64,000 bases of DNA from positions 372,001 through 436,000 of the forward strand of contig NZ_CP007509.1 in the NCBI RefSeq assembly GCF_000661915.1, given 5' to 3'. Made by a program: the position numbers and the translations under genes. The first letter of the stretch is position 1; each line of letters begins with the position of its first letter. This document shows, piece by piece, positions 9,151 to 27,170 of this stretch. Source of the stretch: Stutzerimonas decontaminans (GTDB taxonomy: Bacteria; Pseudomonadota; Gammaproteobacteria; Pseudomonadales; Pseudomonadaceae). The notes beneath the pieces are model-generated. The model saw nothing but the letters and a program-made list of their open reading frames with translations. It did no database searches and was not told the origin of the DNA.

Positions 9151-9654
9151 CTAGGGGCGGCGGTAGGGAGAAACTGTGACGGGCGACAGGTCGAAGGTGC
9201 CTTTCTCGACGAAGCGCTGGGTGCCGAATAGGCCGCCGGCAAGCTTGCCGCGCAACACATAGGGCACTTCATCGAGACCGATGTGCTCGGCCAGCCCCAG
9301 CGCCTGGCGCGCGGCGGAGAAGGCGGAAATGGTTACCGGCACGCTGAGCACGCTCTCGCCGAAGCGTGGCACCGTGCCGCGCTGGTCGCTGACGCCGCTG
9401 GCCAGCCGGCGGCCGTTCACCTCCAAGTCGAGGGCGACGCCGTTGTAGTCGATGGCGGCGTCGTTGGGGTTCTGCAGGCGCAGCCGGACCATGAAGCGCA
9501 ACTCCAGGCCTTCGCCTTGCAACGGCTGGATGCCGGCAACCTGGACATTAAGCGGGTCGCGTGGCGAAAAGGCTGCGCAGGCGCCGAGCGCCGAGGCAAG
9601 CAGGGCGATCAGCAGCAGGCGCAGCGGGCGGTGAAGCATGGCAAATATGTGCAC
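9151..9654 (-). CDS. LEA type 2 / water-stress (WHy) domain lipoprotein
   Basis: 167-residue exported lipoprotein. The N-terminus LLLIALLASALGAC carries a lipobox (LGAC), with the mature protein beginning at Cys25. The rest matches the LEA_2/WHy pattern (LRLQNPNDAAIDYNGVALDLEVNGRRLASG). In plants this fold is linked to desiccation and hypersensitive responses; the bacterial function is unknown. I use GTG 9654, which follows the slipin stop directly and has AGGA 8 bases upstream; ATG 9639 is possible but has no ribosome site. It is the last gene of the nfeD-slipin-LEA operon. Confidence 0.8.
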   Translation of the reverse strand: MHIFAMLHRPLRLLLIALLASALGACAAFSPRDPLNVQVAGIQPLQGEGLELRFMVRLRLQNPNDAAIDYNGVALDLEVNGRRLASGVSDQRGTVPRFGESVLSVPVTISAFSAARQALGLAEHIGLDEVPYVLRGKLAGGLFGTQRFVEKGTFDLSPVTVSPYRRP

Positions 9655-10413
9655 TCAGGGTTTCCTGTCGAGGTTCTTGATGCCCTGCAGCAGCTCGATG
9701 GGCAGCGGGAAGACGATGGTAGAGCTCTTGTCGCCGGCGATGTTGCTCAATGTCTGCATGTAGCGCAGCTGCATGGCGCCCGATTGCCGGCCGAGCATCT
9801 CGGCGGCCTGCATCAGCTTTTCCGAAGCCTGCAGTTCGCCCTCTGCATGAATGACCTTGGCGCGCCGCTCGCGTTCCGCCTCGGCCTGGCGGGCGATGGC
9901 GCGGACCATGGACTCGTCGAGGTCGACGTGCTTGATCTCGACGTTGGCCACCTTGATGCCCCAGGCGTCGGTCTGTGCGTCCAGAACCTGCTGGATATCG
10001 GTGTTGAGCCGCTCGCGTTCGGCCAGCATGTCGTCCAGCTCATGCTTGCCGAGTACCGCGCGCAGGGTGGTTTGTGCCAGCTGGCTGGTCGCCGAGTGGT
10101 AGTCCTCGACCTCGATGATCGCCTTCTGCGCGTCCAGCACTCGGTAATACACCACCGCATTGACCTTGACCGAAACGTTGTCGCGGGAGATCACGTCCTG
10201 GGTCGGTACGTCCAGCACCAGGGTGCGCAGATCGACCCGCACCATCTGCTGCACGCCGGGGATGATCAGGATCAGGCCTGGCCCCTTGACCTTCCAGAAG
10301 CGGCCGAGCATGAACACCACGCCGCGTTCGTACTCGCGCAGGATGCGAAACGCCGAGGCGAGCACCCCCACCAGCAATACCAACAGCACCAGAAAACTCA
10401 TTTCATAAGCCAT
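9655..10413 (-). CDS. Slipin (SPFH/stomatin family membrane protein)
   Basis: 252 residues: an N-terminal hydrophobic hairpin ([16 protein letters not shown]), then the SPFH/Band 7 domain ([38 protein letters not shown]) and a C-terminal helix rich in charged residues ([27 protein letters not shown]). Slipins oligomerise at the membrane and are usually encoded next to a long NfeD (STOPP) protein whose protease cleaves the slipin C-terminus. That arrangement is seen here: the start overlaps the NfeD stop by 11 bases, with AGAGGAG before ATG 10413. Confidence 0.92.
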   Translation of the reverse strand: MAYEMSFLVLLVLLVGVLASAFRILREYERGVVFMLGRFWKVKGPGLILIIPGVQQMVRVDLRTLVLDVPTQDVISRDNVSVKVNAVVYYRVLDAQKAIIEVEDYHSATSQLAQTTLRAVLGKHELDDMLAERERLNTDIQQVLDAQTDAWGIKVANVEIKHVDLDESMVRAIARQAEAERERRAKVIHAEGELQASEKLMQAAEMLGRQSGAMQLRYMQTLSNIAGDKSSTIVFPLPIELLQGIKNLDRKP

Positions 10414-11785
10414 GGTTCAGCTCCTCTCGATTGGTTGTAGACGGTGGCGCGACCTCCAGTTGCAGGCCGTCCCGGGCGATCACGCGTACCTGCTGGCCGA
10501 CCTGCAGCGCGGTGGCGCTGCGCACCTGCCAGTTCTCGCCGTGCAGGTGCACCCAGCCGCTGTGCGGGTTCTGTGGCGGCACCGCGTCGACCAGGACCAG
10601 GCTGCCGATCAGTGCGCTGTCGCCGCTGACCAGTCGCTGGCGCCTTGCCTTGAGCGCCATGGCGACGAGGGCGAATACCAGCAGGGCGCTGATGATTGCC
10701 AGTGGCACGATCAGCGAGAGCGGTATGCCGAAGCCAGGAACTTCGGTGTCGATCAGGATCACCGCGCCGGCGACGAAGGCCGCGACCCCGCCGATACCAA
10801 GTACGCCGAAGCTGGGCAGAAAGCCCTCGGCGACCATGAAGGCGATGCCGAGCAGGATCAGCGCGACGCCGGCGTAGTTCACCGGAAGCAGTTGCAGCGC
10901 ATACAGCGCGAGGATCAGGCAGATGCCGCCGAGCACGCCACCACCGCCCATGCCCGGGCTGGAAAATTCGAGGATCAGCCCGTAGATGCCGATCATCATC
11001 AGGATCAGCGCCACGCTCGGGTTGGTGATCACCGCCAGCAGGCGTACCCGCCAGTCCGGTGCATGCTCGATCAGCTGCGCATCGGCGGTGTTCAGGCTGA
11101 CGTCGCCCGCGATGGTCGCGAGGGTCTTGCCGTCGAGCTGGCGCAGCAGGTCGGCGACATCGCGCGCCAGGTAGTCGATCACCTTGAGTTCCAGTGCTTC
11201 GCTGGCCGACAGGCTGACCGCCTCGCGCACCGCCTGCTCGGCCCATTCGGCATTGCGCTCGCGCAGCTGGGCGAGGCCGCGGATATAGGCGGCCGCGTCG
11301 TTGATCTGCTTGCGGCTCATGGCATCGGTGGGCTTCTGCGTGTCCTCATCCTTTTCGCCCTTGGGCTGCTCGGGTGGAGTGCCGGGCATACCGCCGCCGA
11401 TCTGTACCGGCGTCGCCGCGCCAAGGTTGGTGCCCGGCGCCATCGCTGCGACATGGCTGGCATAGAGCATGTAGGTCCCGGCGCTGGCCGCGCGGGCCCC
11501 GCTGGGGGTGACATAGGTGGCCACCGGGATCGGGCTGGCGAGGATCGCCTTGATGATGGCGCGCATGGAGGTGTCCAGCCCGCCGGGGGTGTCCAGTTCC
11601 AGCACCACCAGCTGCGCACCCTCGTCGCGGGCGTGTTGCAGGCCGCGCAGGATGTAGTCGGCACTGGCCGGACCGATGGCGCCATCCACCCGCAATAATG
11701 TCACCGGGGCCGCGGCGAGTAACGGGCCGGCCAGTAACAGCAGCAAGGCCAGCGACCGGCGCAATAGGCGCATGGGGCGGGGCAT
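10403..11785 (-). CDS. nfeD: Long NfeD-family membrane serine protease (STOPP type)
   Basis: 460 residues: a signal peptide ([22 protein letters not shown]), a ClpP-like serine protease domain, about five membrane helices and a C-terminal NfeD OB-fold ([13 protein letters not shown]...[15 protein letters not shown]). The protease has the nucleophile context [12 protein letters not shown] and a candidate general-base Lys in [12 protein letters not shown], as in the Pyrococcus 1510-N protease. ATG 11785 is chosen because GAGGAG lies 6 bases upstream and a signal peptide follows at once. In archaea this protease cuts the slipin partner; the downstream slipin makes the same role likely here. Confidence 0.9.
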   Translation of the reverse strand: MPRPMRLLRRSLALLLLLAGPLLAAAPVTLLRVDGAIGPASADYILRGLQHARDEGAQLVVLELDTPGGLDTSMRAIIKAILASPIPVATYVTPSGARAASAGTYMLYASHVAAMAPGTNLGAATPVQIGGGMPGTPPEQPKGEKDEDTQKPTDAMSRKQINDAAAYIRGLAQLRERNAEWAEQAVREAVSLSASEALELKVIDYLARDVADLLRQLDGKTLATIAGDVSLNTADAQLIEHAPDWRVRLLAVITNPSVALILMMIGIYGLILEFSSPGMGGGGVLGGICLILALYALQLLPVNYAGVALILLGIAFMVAEGFLPSFGVLGIGGVAAFVAGAVILIDTEVPGFGIPLSLIVPLAIISALLVFALVAMALKARRQRLVSGDSALIGSLVLVDAVPPQNPHSGWVHLHGENWQVRSATALQVGQQVRVIARDGLQLEVAPPSTTNREELNHGL

Positions 11786-12036
11786 GGCATTCTCCTCGGG
11801 CAGTGCAGGAGGTACTGCCTGTCCCCTGAGCGTAGACGACCGGTTCGGCTGCGTCGGTTGCTGCGCGGGTATGCCACGCACGGCACGCCACTGAACTCTG
11901 GCCGAGGTGACTGCCTCACAATTGCAGCTTGGCAGTAACCGCGAAGAAAGAAGGAATTAGCCGTGATGGTGATCGTTTCCCCGCCCGTTGAGAGGTCAAT
12001 GGTCATGCCGAAGCATCGGCAGGATGGAGCTGCCTG

Positions 12037-12234
12037 ATGCCTGCACCGCGCAGCAAAGCCGTCGAGAGGATGATGAGTGCCGTGCGCTGGACGGGCTTCT
12101 GTGCATGTTCAGTGGCCGCCGTGGGTTACGCCGTCATCGGCAACTACAACATGGCGGGGGCGATGCTGGCGCTGGCTGTGCTCTCCTGGATCAATATCCG
12201 CCGCAAGCGCGGACCGCAGCCGCCCGGCGCCTGA
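12037..12234 (+). CDS. Small membrane protein of unknown function
   Basis: 65 residues with two hydrophobic stretches (FCACSVAAVGYAVIGNY and MAGAMLALAVLSWINI) and a basic tail (RRKRGPQ). GGAG lies 7 bases before ATG 12037, which supports translation. An internal start at 12070 or 12073 is possible. I do not recognise the family. It is convergent with the SDR gene, 6 bases between stops. Confidence 0.5.
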   Translation: MPAPRSKAVERMMSAVRWTGFCACSVAAVGYAVIGNYNMAGAMLALAVLSWINIRRKRGPQPPGA

Positions 12235-12240
12235 GTGGCG

Positions 12241-13233
12241 TCAACGCCCGCGTCGCCCCAATGCCCATCCGACACCCAGCGCCAGCATGGCGCCAGCGCC
12301 CAGGGCCAGCTTGCCCACATTCGCCGCGCTGATGGCAAGCGCGCGCGATTGCGCCTGATCACCGAAATGGCCGTCGGTTGCGTGCAGTCCTTCGACTGGT
12401 TCGAACAGGTTGTCCGGGCGGTTTTCCGGTATGCGTTCGGGCACCAGCTGCCCGTCCCAGGCTTGCCGCGCAAGCATGCGATCGAGCAGGCCGGGCATGA
12501 ACAGCGTGCCGATGATCGCCTTCAGGCTCGCGCTGCCGACCCACAGCTCCCGCGGTGCTTCACGGGCCGCGCGCAGGATCGCCTGGGCAGCGACCTCCGG
12601 TGTATGGATCGGCGGCACCGGTTGGGCGCGCCAGCCCACCTTGTTGCGTGCCCAGTCGAACTGCGGGGTGTTATGCGCTGGCAGCTGGACCATGGTCAGG
12701 CGTATGGCGCTGTTGTCGTGGATCAGCTCGCAGCGCAGCGAGTCGATGAAGCCGCGAATGGCGAACTTGGCGCCACAGTAGGCGGACTGCAGCGGTATGG
12801 CGCGATAGGCCAACGCCGAGCCGACCTGGACGATGGTGCCGCGGTTACGCGGACGCATGCAGCGCAGGGCGCTCAGGGTGCCGTGCACGCTGCCCAGGTA
12901 GGTGACTTCGGTGACGCGGCGGATTTCCTCGGCGGTCAATGCGCCGAAGGGGCCGAACACCGTGGCCATCGCGGCATTGACCCAGGCATCGATCGGCCCC
13001 AGCTCTGCTTCGACGCGGCTGGCCGCGGCATCCAGCGCCTTGGCATCGGCGACATCGGCGGAAATCGCCAGCACGGTCGCGCCCAGCGCTTCGAGTTGTT
13101 CGCGGGTTTCGCGCAGGCCCTGTTCGCCTCGCGCGATCAGCGCGACCCGATAGCCGGCTTTGGCAAAGGCCTCGGCAGTTGCGCGGCCGACTCCGGCGGT
13201 TGCGCCACAGATCACCGCGGTTGAATCAGGCAT
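12241..13233 (-). CDS. SDR family oxidoreductase with C-terminal membrane anchor
   Basis: 330 residues, longer than a classical SDR (about 250). Motifs: GATAGVGRA (nucleotide binding), NAAM (in place of NNAG), Ser in QVGSALAYR, and YCGAKFA (Tyr/Lys pair). The C-terminus ends in a hydrophobic glycine/alanine-rich segment (VGKLALGAGAMLALGVGWALG) followed by RRGR, which looks like a membrane anchor. ATG 13233 has GAGGG 6 bases upstream. Similar proteins are common in Pseudomonas with no assigned substrate. Confidence 0.82.
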   Translation of the reverse strand: MPDSTAVICGATAGVGRATAEAFAKAGYRVALIARGEQGLRETREQLEALGATVLAISADVADAKALDAAASRVEAELGPIDAWVNAAMATVFGPFGALTAEEIRRVTEVTYLGSVHGTLSALRCMRPRNRGTIVQVGSALAYRAIPLQSAYCGAKFAIRGFIDSLRCELIHDNSAIRLTMVQLPAHNTPQFDWARNKVGWRAQPVPPIHTPEVAAQAILRAAREAPRELWVGSASLKAIIGTLFMPGLLDRMLARQAWDGQLVPERIPENRPDNLFEPVEGLHATDGHFGDQAQSRALAISAANVGKLALGAGAMLALGVGWALGRRGR

Positions 13234-13673
13234 GGAAAACCCTCTGGTCGATGCACGTAAAGGTCGCGTAGTGCTACGCGAGTTGTGCTTAGACGACCCA
13301 TCCGGGCAGCGGCGAGTTCCGCCTTCGGCGTCGGGCTGTTCCTTAGTGAATCGCTCGGCTATCGACCAATGGCCAATGGCAGGGAAGTGGTCCTTCTGAG
13401 ATGGTTAGCAGGCTAAGCGATAACCTTGGCGCGCCGCTTTGCTCATAAGGCAAAGCGGCATGACGTAGCGACGCCGCTGCCACAGGCGCGATTATGTCTT
13501 TCCCCTAAGTGCATCCATCCGATGCCCTCGGCGGCTTATCCGGTCGCCTTCGGTTTCCAGCCCGCTGCCCTTGCGGCAGCGGGTATCTGTCCGCCTGCCA
13601 AGGAACCCGTCGGCGCCGATCAGGTCGATTCAATAGGCCCTGCAATGGCCACCTTGACCTGACGGAGACCATG
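13234..13673. repeat. 440-base non-coding region with three perfect hairpins
   Basis: No gene is evident. Three perfect inverted repeats stand out: TCGCGTAG-TG-CTACGCGA (13264-13281), a 10-bp stem with a 7-base loop (13433-13459, GCCGCTTTGC/GCAAAGCGGC) and a 9-bp stem with a 5-base loop (13561-13583, CCCGCTGCC/GGCAGCGGG). The first is 31 bp upstream of the SDR start and could be an operator. The other two could be REP-like elements or structured RNA. None has a T run. Confidence 0.5.
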
Positions 13674-13832
13674 ATGGACCTCATCCGCATCCTCATTGCG
13701 ATTCTATTGCCACCGCTTGGCGTGTTCCTCCAGGTGGGCTTCGCCGGCGCGTTCTGGCTGAACATCCTGCTGACGCTGCTGGGCTATATCCCCGGTATCA
13801 TCCACGCAGTCTGGATCATCGCCCGCCGTTGA
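13674..13832 (+). CDS. YqaE/Pmp3 family small membrane protein
   Basis: 52-residue protein with two membrane helices: DLIRILIAILLPPLGVFLQVGFAGAFWLNILLTLLGYIPGIIHAVWII. The LPPLGVFLQ and LGYIPGIIHA motifs define the Pmp3/YqaE (UPF0057) family, which in yeast and plants affects membrane potential and salt tolerance. GGAG lies 6 bases before ATG 13674 (3 bases before an adjacent ATG at 13671). It is a single gene followed by a good terminator. Confidence 0.9.
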   Translation: MDLIRILIAILLPPLGVFLQVGFAGAFWLNILLTLLGYIPGIIHAVWIIARR

Positions 13833-13839
13833 TCGCCCC

Positions 13840-13865
13840 GGCCCGGATCAAGCCGGGCCCGTTTT
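13840..13865 (+). terminator. Rho-independent terminator after the YqaE gene
   Basis: A 7-bp GGCCCGG/CCGGGCC stem with a 6-base loop, then CG and TTTT, 8 bases after the stop codon. Confidence 0.8.
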
Positions 13866-14031
13866 GAACTCCTGCCGCTGCCCGTGTAGAGTCGCGCCTT
13901 CCTGCGCTACGGAACCAATCACGCGCGAAACACTCAAGAAAACGCCGCTAACCGAGCGCGATTGACCGTGGGCGATCATCCGCGCCATGCGCCGCGTTCG
14001 TCTCGTCCCGGGTATACGGAAAGGAAACCAG

Positions 14032-17550
<3,519 letters not shown>

Positions 17551-17551
17551 A

Positions 17552-18370
17552 ATGCCCGACCGTAACGTCGAGATCGAACTCAAGCTGCTGATCGAGGCCA
17601 TCTACCTCAAGTACAGCTACGACTTCCGCGACTATTCCGGCGCCTCGCTCAAGCGCCGGGTGTTGCTGTCGCTCAAGCAGCTGAACTGCGAAAGCATCTC
17701 CGCTTTGCAGCGCAAGATTCTCTATGACCCGCAGGCCTTCATGGACCTGCTGCAGTTCCTCACCATCCCGGTCAGCGAGATGTTCCGCGATCCCAGCTAT
17801 TACCGCGCGCTACGGGAGCAGGTGGTGCCAGTGCTACGCACCTATCCGTCGCTGAAGATCTGGATTGCCGGCTGCAGCACCGGTGAAGAGGTGTATTCGA
17901 TGGCGATCCTGCTCAAGGAGGAGGGGCTGCTGGAGCGCTCGATCATCTACGCCACCGACATCAACCCGCGTTCGCTGGAGCAGGCGCGCCAGGGCATTTT
18001 CGCCGTCGACCACCTGCGCCAGTACACCGCGAACTACCAGCAGGCGGGCGGCACGCGCAGCTTTTCCGACTATTACACCGCTGCCTATGACTCGGCGATC
18101 ATGGACAAGTCGCTGAAAGAAACGGTTACGTTTGCTGACCATAGTCTGGCGACCGATAGCGTATTTTCCGAAACGCATTTGATCTCCTGCCGCAACGTGC
18201 TGATCTATTTCAACAAGCCGCTGCAGGATCGTGCCTTCGGGTTGTTCCACGAATCGCTCTGCCATCGAGGCTTTCTCGGCCTCGGCAGCAAGGAAACCGT
18301 CGAATTTTCGGGCTATGCCGGCTACTACGAGCCGTTCAACAAATCGGAAAGGATCTTCCGCAAGCTATGA
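17552..18370 (+). CDS. cheR: CheR-family protein-glutamate methyltransferase
   Basis: 272 residues, the usual length. An N-terminal all-helical CheR_N domain (DFRDYSGASLKRRV...LTIPVSEMFRDPSYY) is followed by the SAM-dependent domain (IWIAGCSTGEEVYSMAI, IYATDINPRSLEQARQG, LISCRNVLIYFNKPLQ). CheR methylates glutamates, normally of chemoreceptors, using S-adenosylmethionine. No chemoreceptor, cheA or cheW is nearby, so a dedicated non-chemotaxis role with the flanking kinases is likely. It starts 1 base after the hybrid kinase stop, and its stop overlaps the cheB start (ATGA). Confidence 0.92.
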   Translation: MPDRNVEIELKLLIEAIYLKYSYDFRDYSGASLKRRVLLSLKQLNCESISALQRKILYDPQAFMDLLQFLTIPVSEMFRDPSYYRALREQVVPVLRTYPSLKIWIAGCSTGEEVYSMAILLKEEGLLERSIIYATDINPRSLEQARQGIFAVDHLRQYTANYQQAGGTRSFSDYYTAAYDSAIMDKSLKETVTFADHSLATDSVFSETHLISCRNVLIYFNKPLQDRAFGLFHESLCHRGFLGLGSKETVEFSGYAGYYEPFNKSERIFRKL

Positions 18371-18969
18371 GCAGTTCAGAGCAGGCGATTCTGCAAGCGA
18401 GACGCCAGCTGCCGATCGAGGCCGTGGTGATCGGCGCTTCCGCGGGTGGGCTCGAGGCGCTCGGGATAGTGCTCGAAGGCCTGCCGAGCGGTTACCGGCC
18501 ACCGATCCTGGTGGTCCAGCATATTCCTGCCAACGGGCCTACCCATCTGGCCGAAATCTTCGGCCGCAGAACCCGGTTGCAGGCCAAAGAGGCGGACGAC
18601 AAGGACCAGCTACGCTCGGGAATGTTGTACTTTGCCGCACCTGGCTATCACTTGCTGGTCGAGAGCGACCGCAGCCTCTCCCTGAGCCAGGATGACGCGG
18701 TGCATTTTTCCCGCCCTTCGATCGATGTGCTGTTCGAATCGGCAGCCGATGCCTGGGGGCCGCAGGTTGCCGGCGTTCTGCTGACCGGCGCCAACGAGGA
18801 TGGTGCCGCCGGCCTCGAAGCGATTCATCGCAGCGGCGGACTGACCGTGATTCAGGACCCCGCCGAAGCGGCCGTACCGACCATGCCGCGAGCCGCTCTG
18901 CAGCGCTTCGCACCGGATTACATCTTGCCCCTGCGCAACATCCACCGTTTGTTGCGAGAACTGGAGTGA
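18367..18969 (+). CDS. CheB-type methylesterase without receiver domain
   Basis: 200 residues forming only the catalytic CheB domain. Ser25 (GASAGG), His52 (VVQHIP) and Asp145 (LLTGANEDG) make up the expected triad, so it should demethylate or deamidate methyl-glutamates. Classical CheB has an N-terminal receiver that inhibits it; this one lacks it, so control must come from elsewhere, perhaps from the receivers of the neighbouring kinases. Its ATG overlaps the cheR stop. Confidence 0.92.
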   Translation: MSSSEQAILQARRQLPIEAVVIGASAGGLEALGIVLEGLPSGYRPPILVVQHIPANGPTHLAEIFGRRTRLQAKEADDKDQLRSGMLYFAAPGYHLLVESDRSLSLSQDDAVHFSRPSIDVLFESAADAWGPQVAGVLLTGANEDGAAGLEAIHRSGGLTVIQDPAEAAVPTMPRAALQRFAPDYILPLRNIHRLLRELE

Positions 18970-18971
18970 CC

Positions 18972-20162
18972 ATGCCCGACCGTGCCGACGAGGTGAATCT
19001 GCTGATCGTCGATGACCTGCCGGAGAACCTGCTGGCGCTGGATGCCTTGTTGCAGGCGCCAGGCGTGCGGGTGCATCAGGCCGAGTCGGCCGAGCAGGCG
19101 CTGGAGCTGTTGCTGCGTCATGAGTTCGCGCTGGCAATCCTCGACGTGCAGATGCCGGGCATGGACGGCTTCCAGCTGGCCGAGCTGATGCGCGGTACCG
19201 AGCGCACCAAGCAGATCCCCATCGTCTTTGTCAGTGCGGCCGGCCGCGAGCTCAACTATGCCTTCAAGGGCTACGAGAGCGGTGCGGTGGATTTCATGCA
19301 AAAGCCGCTCGATGCCCATGCCGTGCGCAGCAAGGTCAGCGTGTTCGTCGATCTGTACCGAGGTCGCAAGCGTCTGGCGCGGCAGCTGGAGGCCCTGGAG
19401 CGCAGCCGTCGCGAACAGGAAGTGCTGCTCGACGAGCTGCGCAGCACCCAGGCCGAGCTGGAAGACGCGGTGCGCATGCGCGACGACTTCATGTCCATCG
19501 TCTCGCACGAGCTGAAAACACCGCTCAACACCCTCATTCTCGAGGTGCAGCTGCGCAAGCTGCAGCTCAGCCGCAACAACTTCGCGGCCTTCAGCGAAGA
19601 GCGGCTGCGCAACATGGTCGACAAGGACGAGCGCCAGATCCAGAGTCTGATCCGGTTGATCGACGACATGCTCGATGTTTCGCGCATCCGCACCGGCAAG
19701 CTGTCGATTCGCCCGAGCCGCACCGACCTCAGCCAGCTGGTCGGCAACGTGGTGGAGAACTTCGCGGCGCAGATGGAAGCCTGCGGTTGCGAGCTGCGGC
19801 TGGAGCGAAACGAGCCGATCGTCGGCGTATGGGATGCCTTCCGTATCGAGCAGGTACTGGCCAATCTGCTGACCAATGCGATGCGCTACGGCGCTGGCAA
19901 GCCGGTTCAGGTCAGCGTTGCGTCATGTGCCGAGGGCGCCTGCATCGAGGTACGCGACCACGGCATCGGTATCAGCGCGAGGAGTTTGGAGCGCATCTTC
20001 TGTCAGTTCGAGCGCGCCGAGGGCAGCGAAAGCAGCGCCGGGCTGGGCCTGGGGCTGTTCATCGCCGACCAGATCGTGCGTGCGCACAAGGGCCGCATCC
20101 AGGTGCAGAGCGAGGAAGGCCGCGGCTCCGTATTCCGCGTGGTGCTGCCGCTGGGCGAGTAG
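18972..20162 (+). CDS. Receiver-histidine kinase protein
   Basis: 396 soluble residues with no membrane helix: an N-terminal receiver (NLLIVDDLPENLLALDALL, phospho-Asp in AILDVQMPGMDG), a short coiled coil, HisKA (MSIVSHELKTPLN) and HATPase_c (NLLTNAMRYG, VRDHGIGI, GLGLGLFIAD). A receiver placed before a kinase suggests it relays phosphate from the upstream hybrid kinase to an unlinked response regulator. ATG 18972 has CTGGAG 5 bases upstream; it begins just after the cheB stop. It closes the four-gene operon, followed by a REP pair. Confidence 0.9.
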   Translation: MPDRADEVNLLIVDDLPENLLALDALLQAPGVRVHQAESAEQALELLLRHEFALAILDVQMPGMDGFQLAELMRGTERTKQIPIVFVSAAGRELNYAFKGYESGAVDFMQKPLDAHAVRSKVSVFVDLYRGRKRLARQLEALERSRREQEVLLDELRSTQAELEDAVRMRDDFMSIVSHELKTPLNTLILEVQLRKLQLSRNNFAAFSEERLRNMVDKDERQIQSLIRLIDDMLDVSRIRTGKLSIRPSRTDLSQLVGNVVENFAAQMEACGCELRLERNEPIVGVWDAFRIEQVLANLLTNAMRYGAGKPVQVSVASCAEGACIEVRDHGIGISARSLERIFCQFERAEGSESSAGLGLGLFIADQIVRAHKGRIQVQSEEGRGSVFRVVLPLGE

Positions 20163-20217
20163 CCGCACCCTCCCGATCATGTTTTGTTGCTTTGGCGCAG
20201 GCCTGCGAGCCCTATTC

Positions 20218-20297
20218 GCCGCGAGGGCGCGCCTCCCACGGGAGTGCCCGGCGCAAGCTGCTTTTGCATTGTGGGAGGGCCGCCCTCGGCGCGAGCT
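20218..20297. repeat. Inverted REP-type repeat pair
   Basis: A GC-rich unit (20218-20239, ending GCGCCTCCCAC) and its near-complement (20271-20297, beginning GTGGGAGGGC) face each other across about 31 bases. This is the layout of a Pseudomonas REP pair (BIME). It lies between the convergent kinase operon and selO and probably stabilises or ends transcripts. Confidence 0.75.
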
Positions 20298-20318
20298 TTT
20301 GATTTTTCGTTCTCGTTG

Positions 20319-25162
<4,844 letters not shown>

Positions 25163-25290
25163 GGGGGCAGTGACGTAGGCGGATGACCAGAGAGGGCGAA
25201 AGTCTACGGGCTGCGCCAGCCTAGCGCGAGTACCCTGCAGCCGGCCGACGGACGGGCGGTTGGCCGCGTCGCTCGCCGGCTGCGCTGCCG

Positions 25291-27036
25291 CTAGAACATC
25301 AGCTGCGGACCGGGCTTGTCGCCTTCCGGGAATTTGAGGCCGACCTTGCGCACTTCGCCGGCTTCCATCGCCGCCACGGTCCAGGTCAGGCCGTTCCATT
25401 CGATCTGGTCGCCCACCACCGGATTGCCACTGACCTGTTCGGCCATGAAGGTGCCGATGGTCTGGTTGCCGTCCACCTCGCCGAGCTTGAGCCCGTAGAG
25501 CGCCGCGATGGCGCTGAGCTGGGCATCGGCTTCGAGGATGAAGTCGCCGAAGAAGCGCAAGTCCTGGCCGCGCTTGGGCGCCTGGCTGAACAGTTTGCCG
25601 AGGGCCGGCAGGTCTGCGTCATGGCCGATCACGCAGAGAATGTCGTTGACCTGCAGCCGGGTGCTGCCGGACGGGTGCAGCAGGTCCTTGCCACGGAACA
25701 GGGCAGCGATGCGCGTGCCGGGTGGCATCTTCAGCTCGCGCAGGGCGGCGCCGACGCACCATTTGCTGGCGCTAAGGCGGTAGACGAACATTTCCCACTG
25801 GCTGGTTGTATGTACCTGCAGGCCACTACGTGAGACGGGCATTGGCGAAGGTGGTACTTCGACCTTGGCCTTCTTTGCGGCCCAGGTCAGCGTCGAGCCC
25901 TGCAGCAGCAGCGACACCAGCACGATGAAGAAGGCCACGTTGAAGAACAGCTGGGCGTTTTCCAGCCCGGCCATCAGCGGGAACACCGCGAGGATCACCG
26001 GTACTGCGCCACGCAGGCCGATCCAGGAAATGAACAGGCGCTCGCGCAGGTGGAAGCTGCGAAACGGCAGCAGGCTGACGAACACCGCCAGCGGCCGGGC
26101 GAAGAGGATCATCCACAGCGACAGCGCCAACGCTGGCAGTGCAATGGGCAGCAGTTCGCTGGGTGTCAGCAGCAGGCCGAGCACGAGGAACATACCGATC
26201 TGGCTGAGCCAGGCCAGACCGTCGAACATGTGCAGGATGCCGTGGCGGTTGCGGATCGGCCGGTTGCCCAACAGCAGGCCGCAGACATAGATCGCCAGGA
26301 TGCCGCTGCCGCCGATGGAGCCGGACAGGGCGAAGATCATCAGGCCACCGGCCACCGCCAGCAGTGGGTAAAGGCCGTCGGCCACCGCCAGCCGATTGAT
26401 CAGCTGCAGCAACAACCAGCCGCCGAGCAGGCCGAGCAAGGTGCCGATGCCGAACTGCTGCAGCAGGGTGAGCAGGAAATCCCAGCCGAAGGTGGTGCGG
26501 CCGGCGAGCAGCATGTCGATCAGCGCGACGGTGAGGAACATCGCCATCGGGTCGTTGCTGCCCGATTCGATTTCCAGGGTCGAACCGACCCGTTCGTTCA
26601 GGCCTTTGCCGTTGAGCAGGTTGAACACCACCGCAGCGTCGGTGGAGCCGACGATGGCGCCGATCAGCAGCCCCTGCAGCAGCGGCAGATCGAACAGCCA
26701 GGCGGCGGCCAGCCCGGTCAGGCCGGAGGTGATCGCCACGCCCAGGGTCGCCAGGGAAAAGGCCGGTTTGAGTGCGACGCGGAAGGTTGCAGTGCGGGTG
26801 CGCATGCCGCCGTCGAGCAGGATCACCGCCAGCGCCAGGTTGCTGATGACGAAGGCCAGCTGGTAATCGCCGAAGACGATACCGCCGACGCCGTCGACGC
26901 CGGCGAGCATGCCCACGGCAAGGAAGATGACCAGAATCGGCACGCCGAGGCGGTTCGACAGCGAACTCATCAGGATGCTCGCAGCCACCAACAAGGCACC
27001 GATAAAGAACAGGTGGTTGAGGTTGCCGAGGTCCAA
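25291..27036 (-). CDS. cvrA: CvrA/NhaP2-type K+/H+ antiporter
   Basis: 581-residue CPA1 exchanger. N-terminal helices carry [15 protein letters not shown] and the ion-site motif [41 protein letters not shown] cytosolic TrkA_C domain ([24 protein letters not shown]) and a CorC/HlyC-like end follow. NhaP2/CvrA exports K+ in exchange for H+ and helps volume and pH balance. The start is TTG 27036 with GGAG 7 bases before it. It lies just upstream of the mechanosensitive channel on the same strand; both handle osmotic stress. Confidence 0.9.
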   Translation of the reverse strand: MDLGNLNHLFFIGALLVAASILMSSLSNRLGVPILVIFLAVGMLAGVDGVGGIVFGDYQLAFVISNLALAVILLDGGMRTRTATFRVALKPAFSLATLGVAITSGLTGLAAAWLFDLPLLQGLLIGAIVGSTDAAVVFNLLNGKGLNERVGSTLEIESGSNDPMAMFLTVALIDMLLAGRTTFGWDFLLTLLQQFGIGTLLGLLGGWLLLQLINRLAVADGLYPLLAVAGGLMIFALSGSIGGSGILAIYVCGLLLGNRPIRNRHGILHMFDGLAWLSQIGMFLVLGLLLTPSELLPIALPALALSLWMILFARPLAVFVSLLPFRSFHLRERLFISWIGLRGAVPVILAVFPLMAGLENAQLFFNVAFFIVLVSLLLQGSTLTWAAKKAKVEVPPSPMPVSRSGLQVHTTSQWEMFVYRLSASKWCVGAALRELKMPPGTRIAALFRGKDLLHPSGSTRLQVNDILCVIGHDADLPALGKLFSQAPKRGQDLRFFGDFILEADAQLSAIAALYGLKLGEVDGNQTIGTFMAEQVSGNPVVGDQIEWNGLTWTVAAMEAGEVRKVGLKFPEGDKPGPQLMF

Positions 27037-27117
27037 ATCAGGTCTCCGTCAGAGAATGCCGCCTCGCGCTCATGCACGGGATATGCCAGCGATTCTAACC
27101 CGATGATTTGGCAGGCT

Positions 27118-27148
27118 GTAAAAAAAACGCCCCGCATGAGCGGGGCGC
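27118..27148 (-). terminator. Rho-independent terminator after the acyl-CoA dehydrogenase
   Basis: On the minus strand an 8-bp CGCCCCGC/GCGGGGCG stem with a 4-base loop is followed by eight T residues (27120-27127), 23 bases after the stop. Confidence 0.92.
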
Positions 27149-27170
27149 CGTACGTGTTGTACGCGATGCC

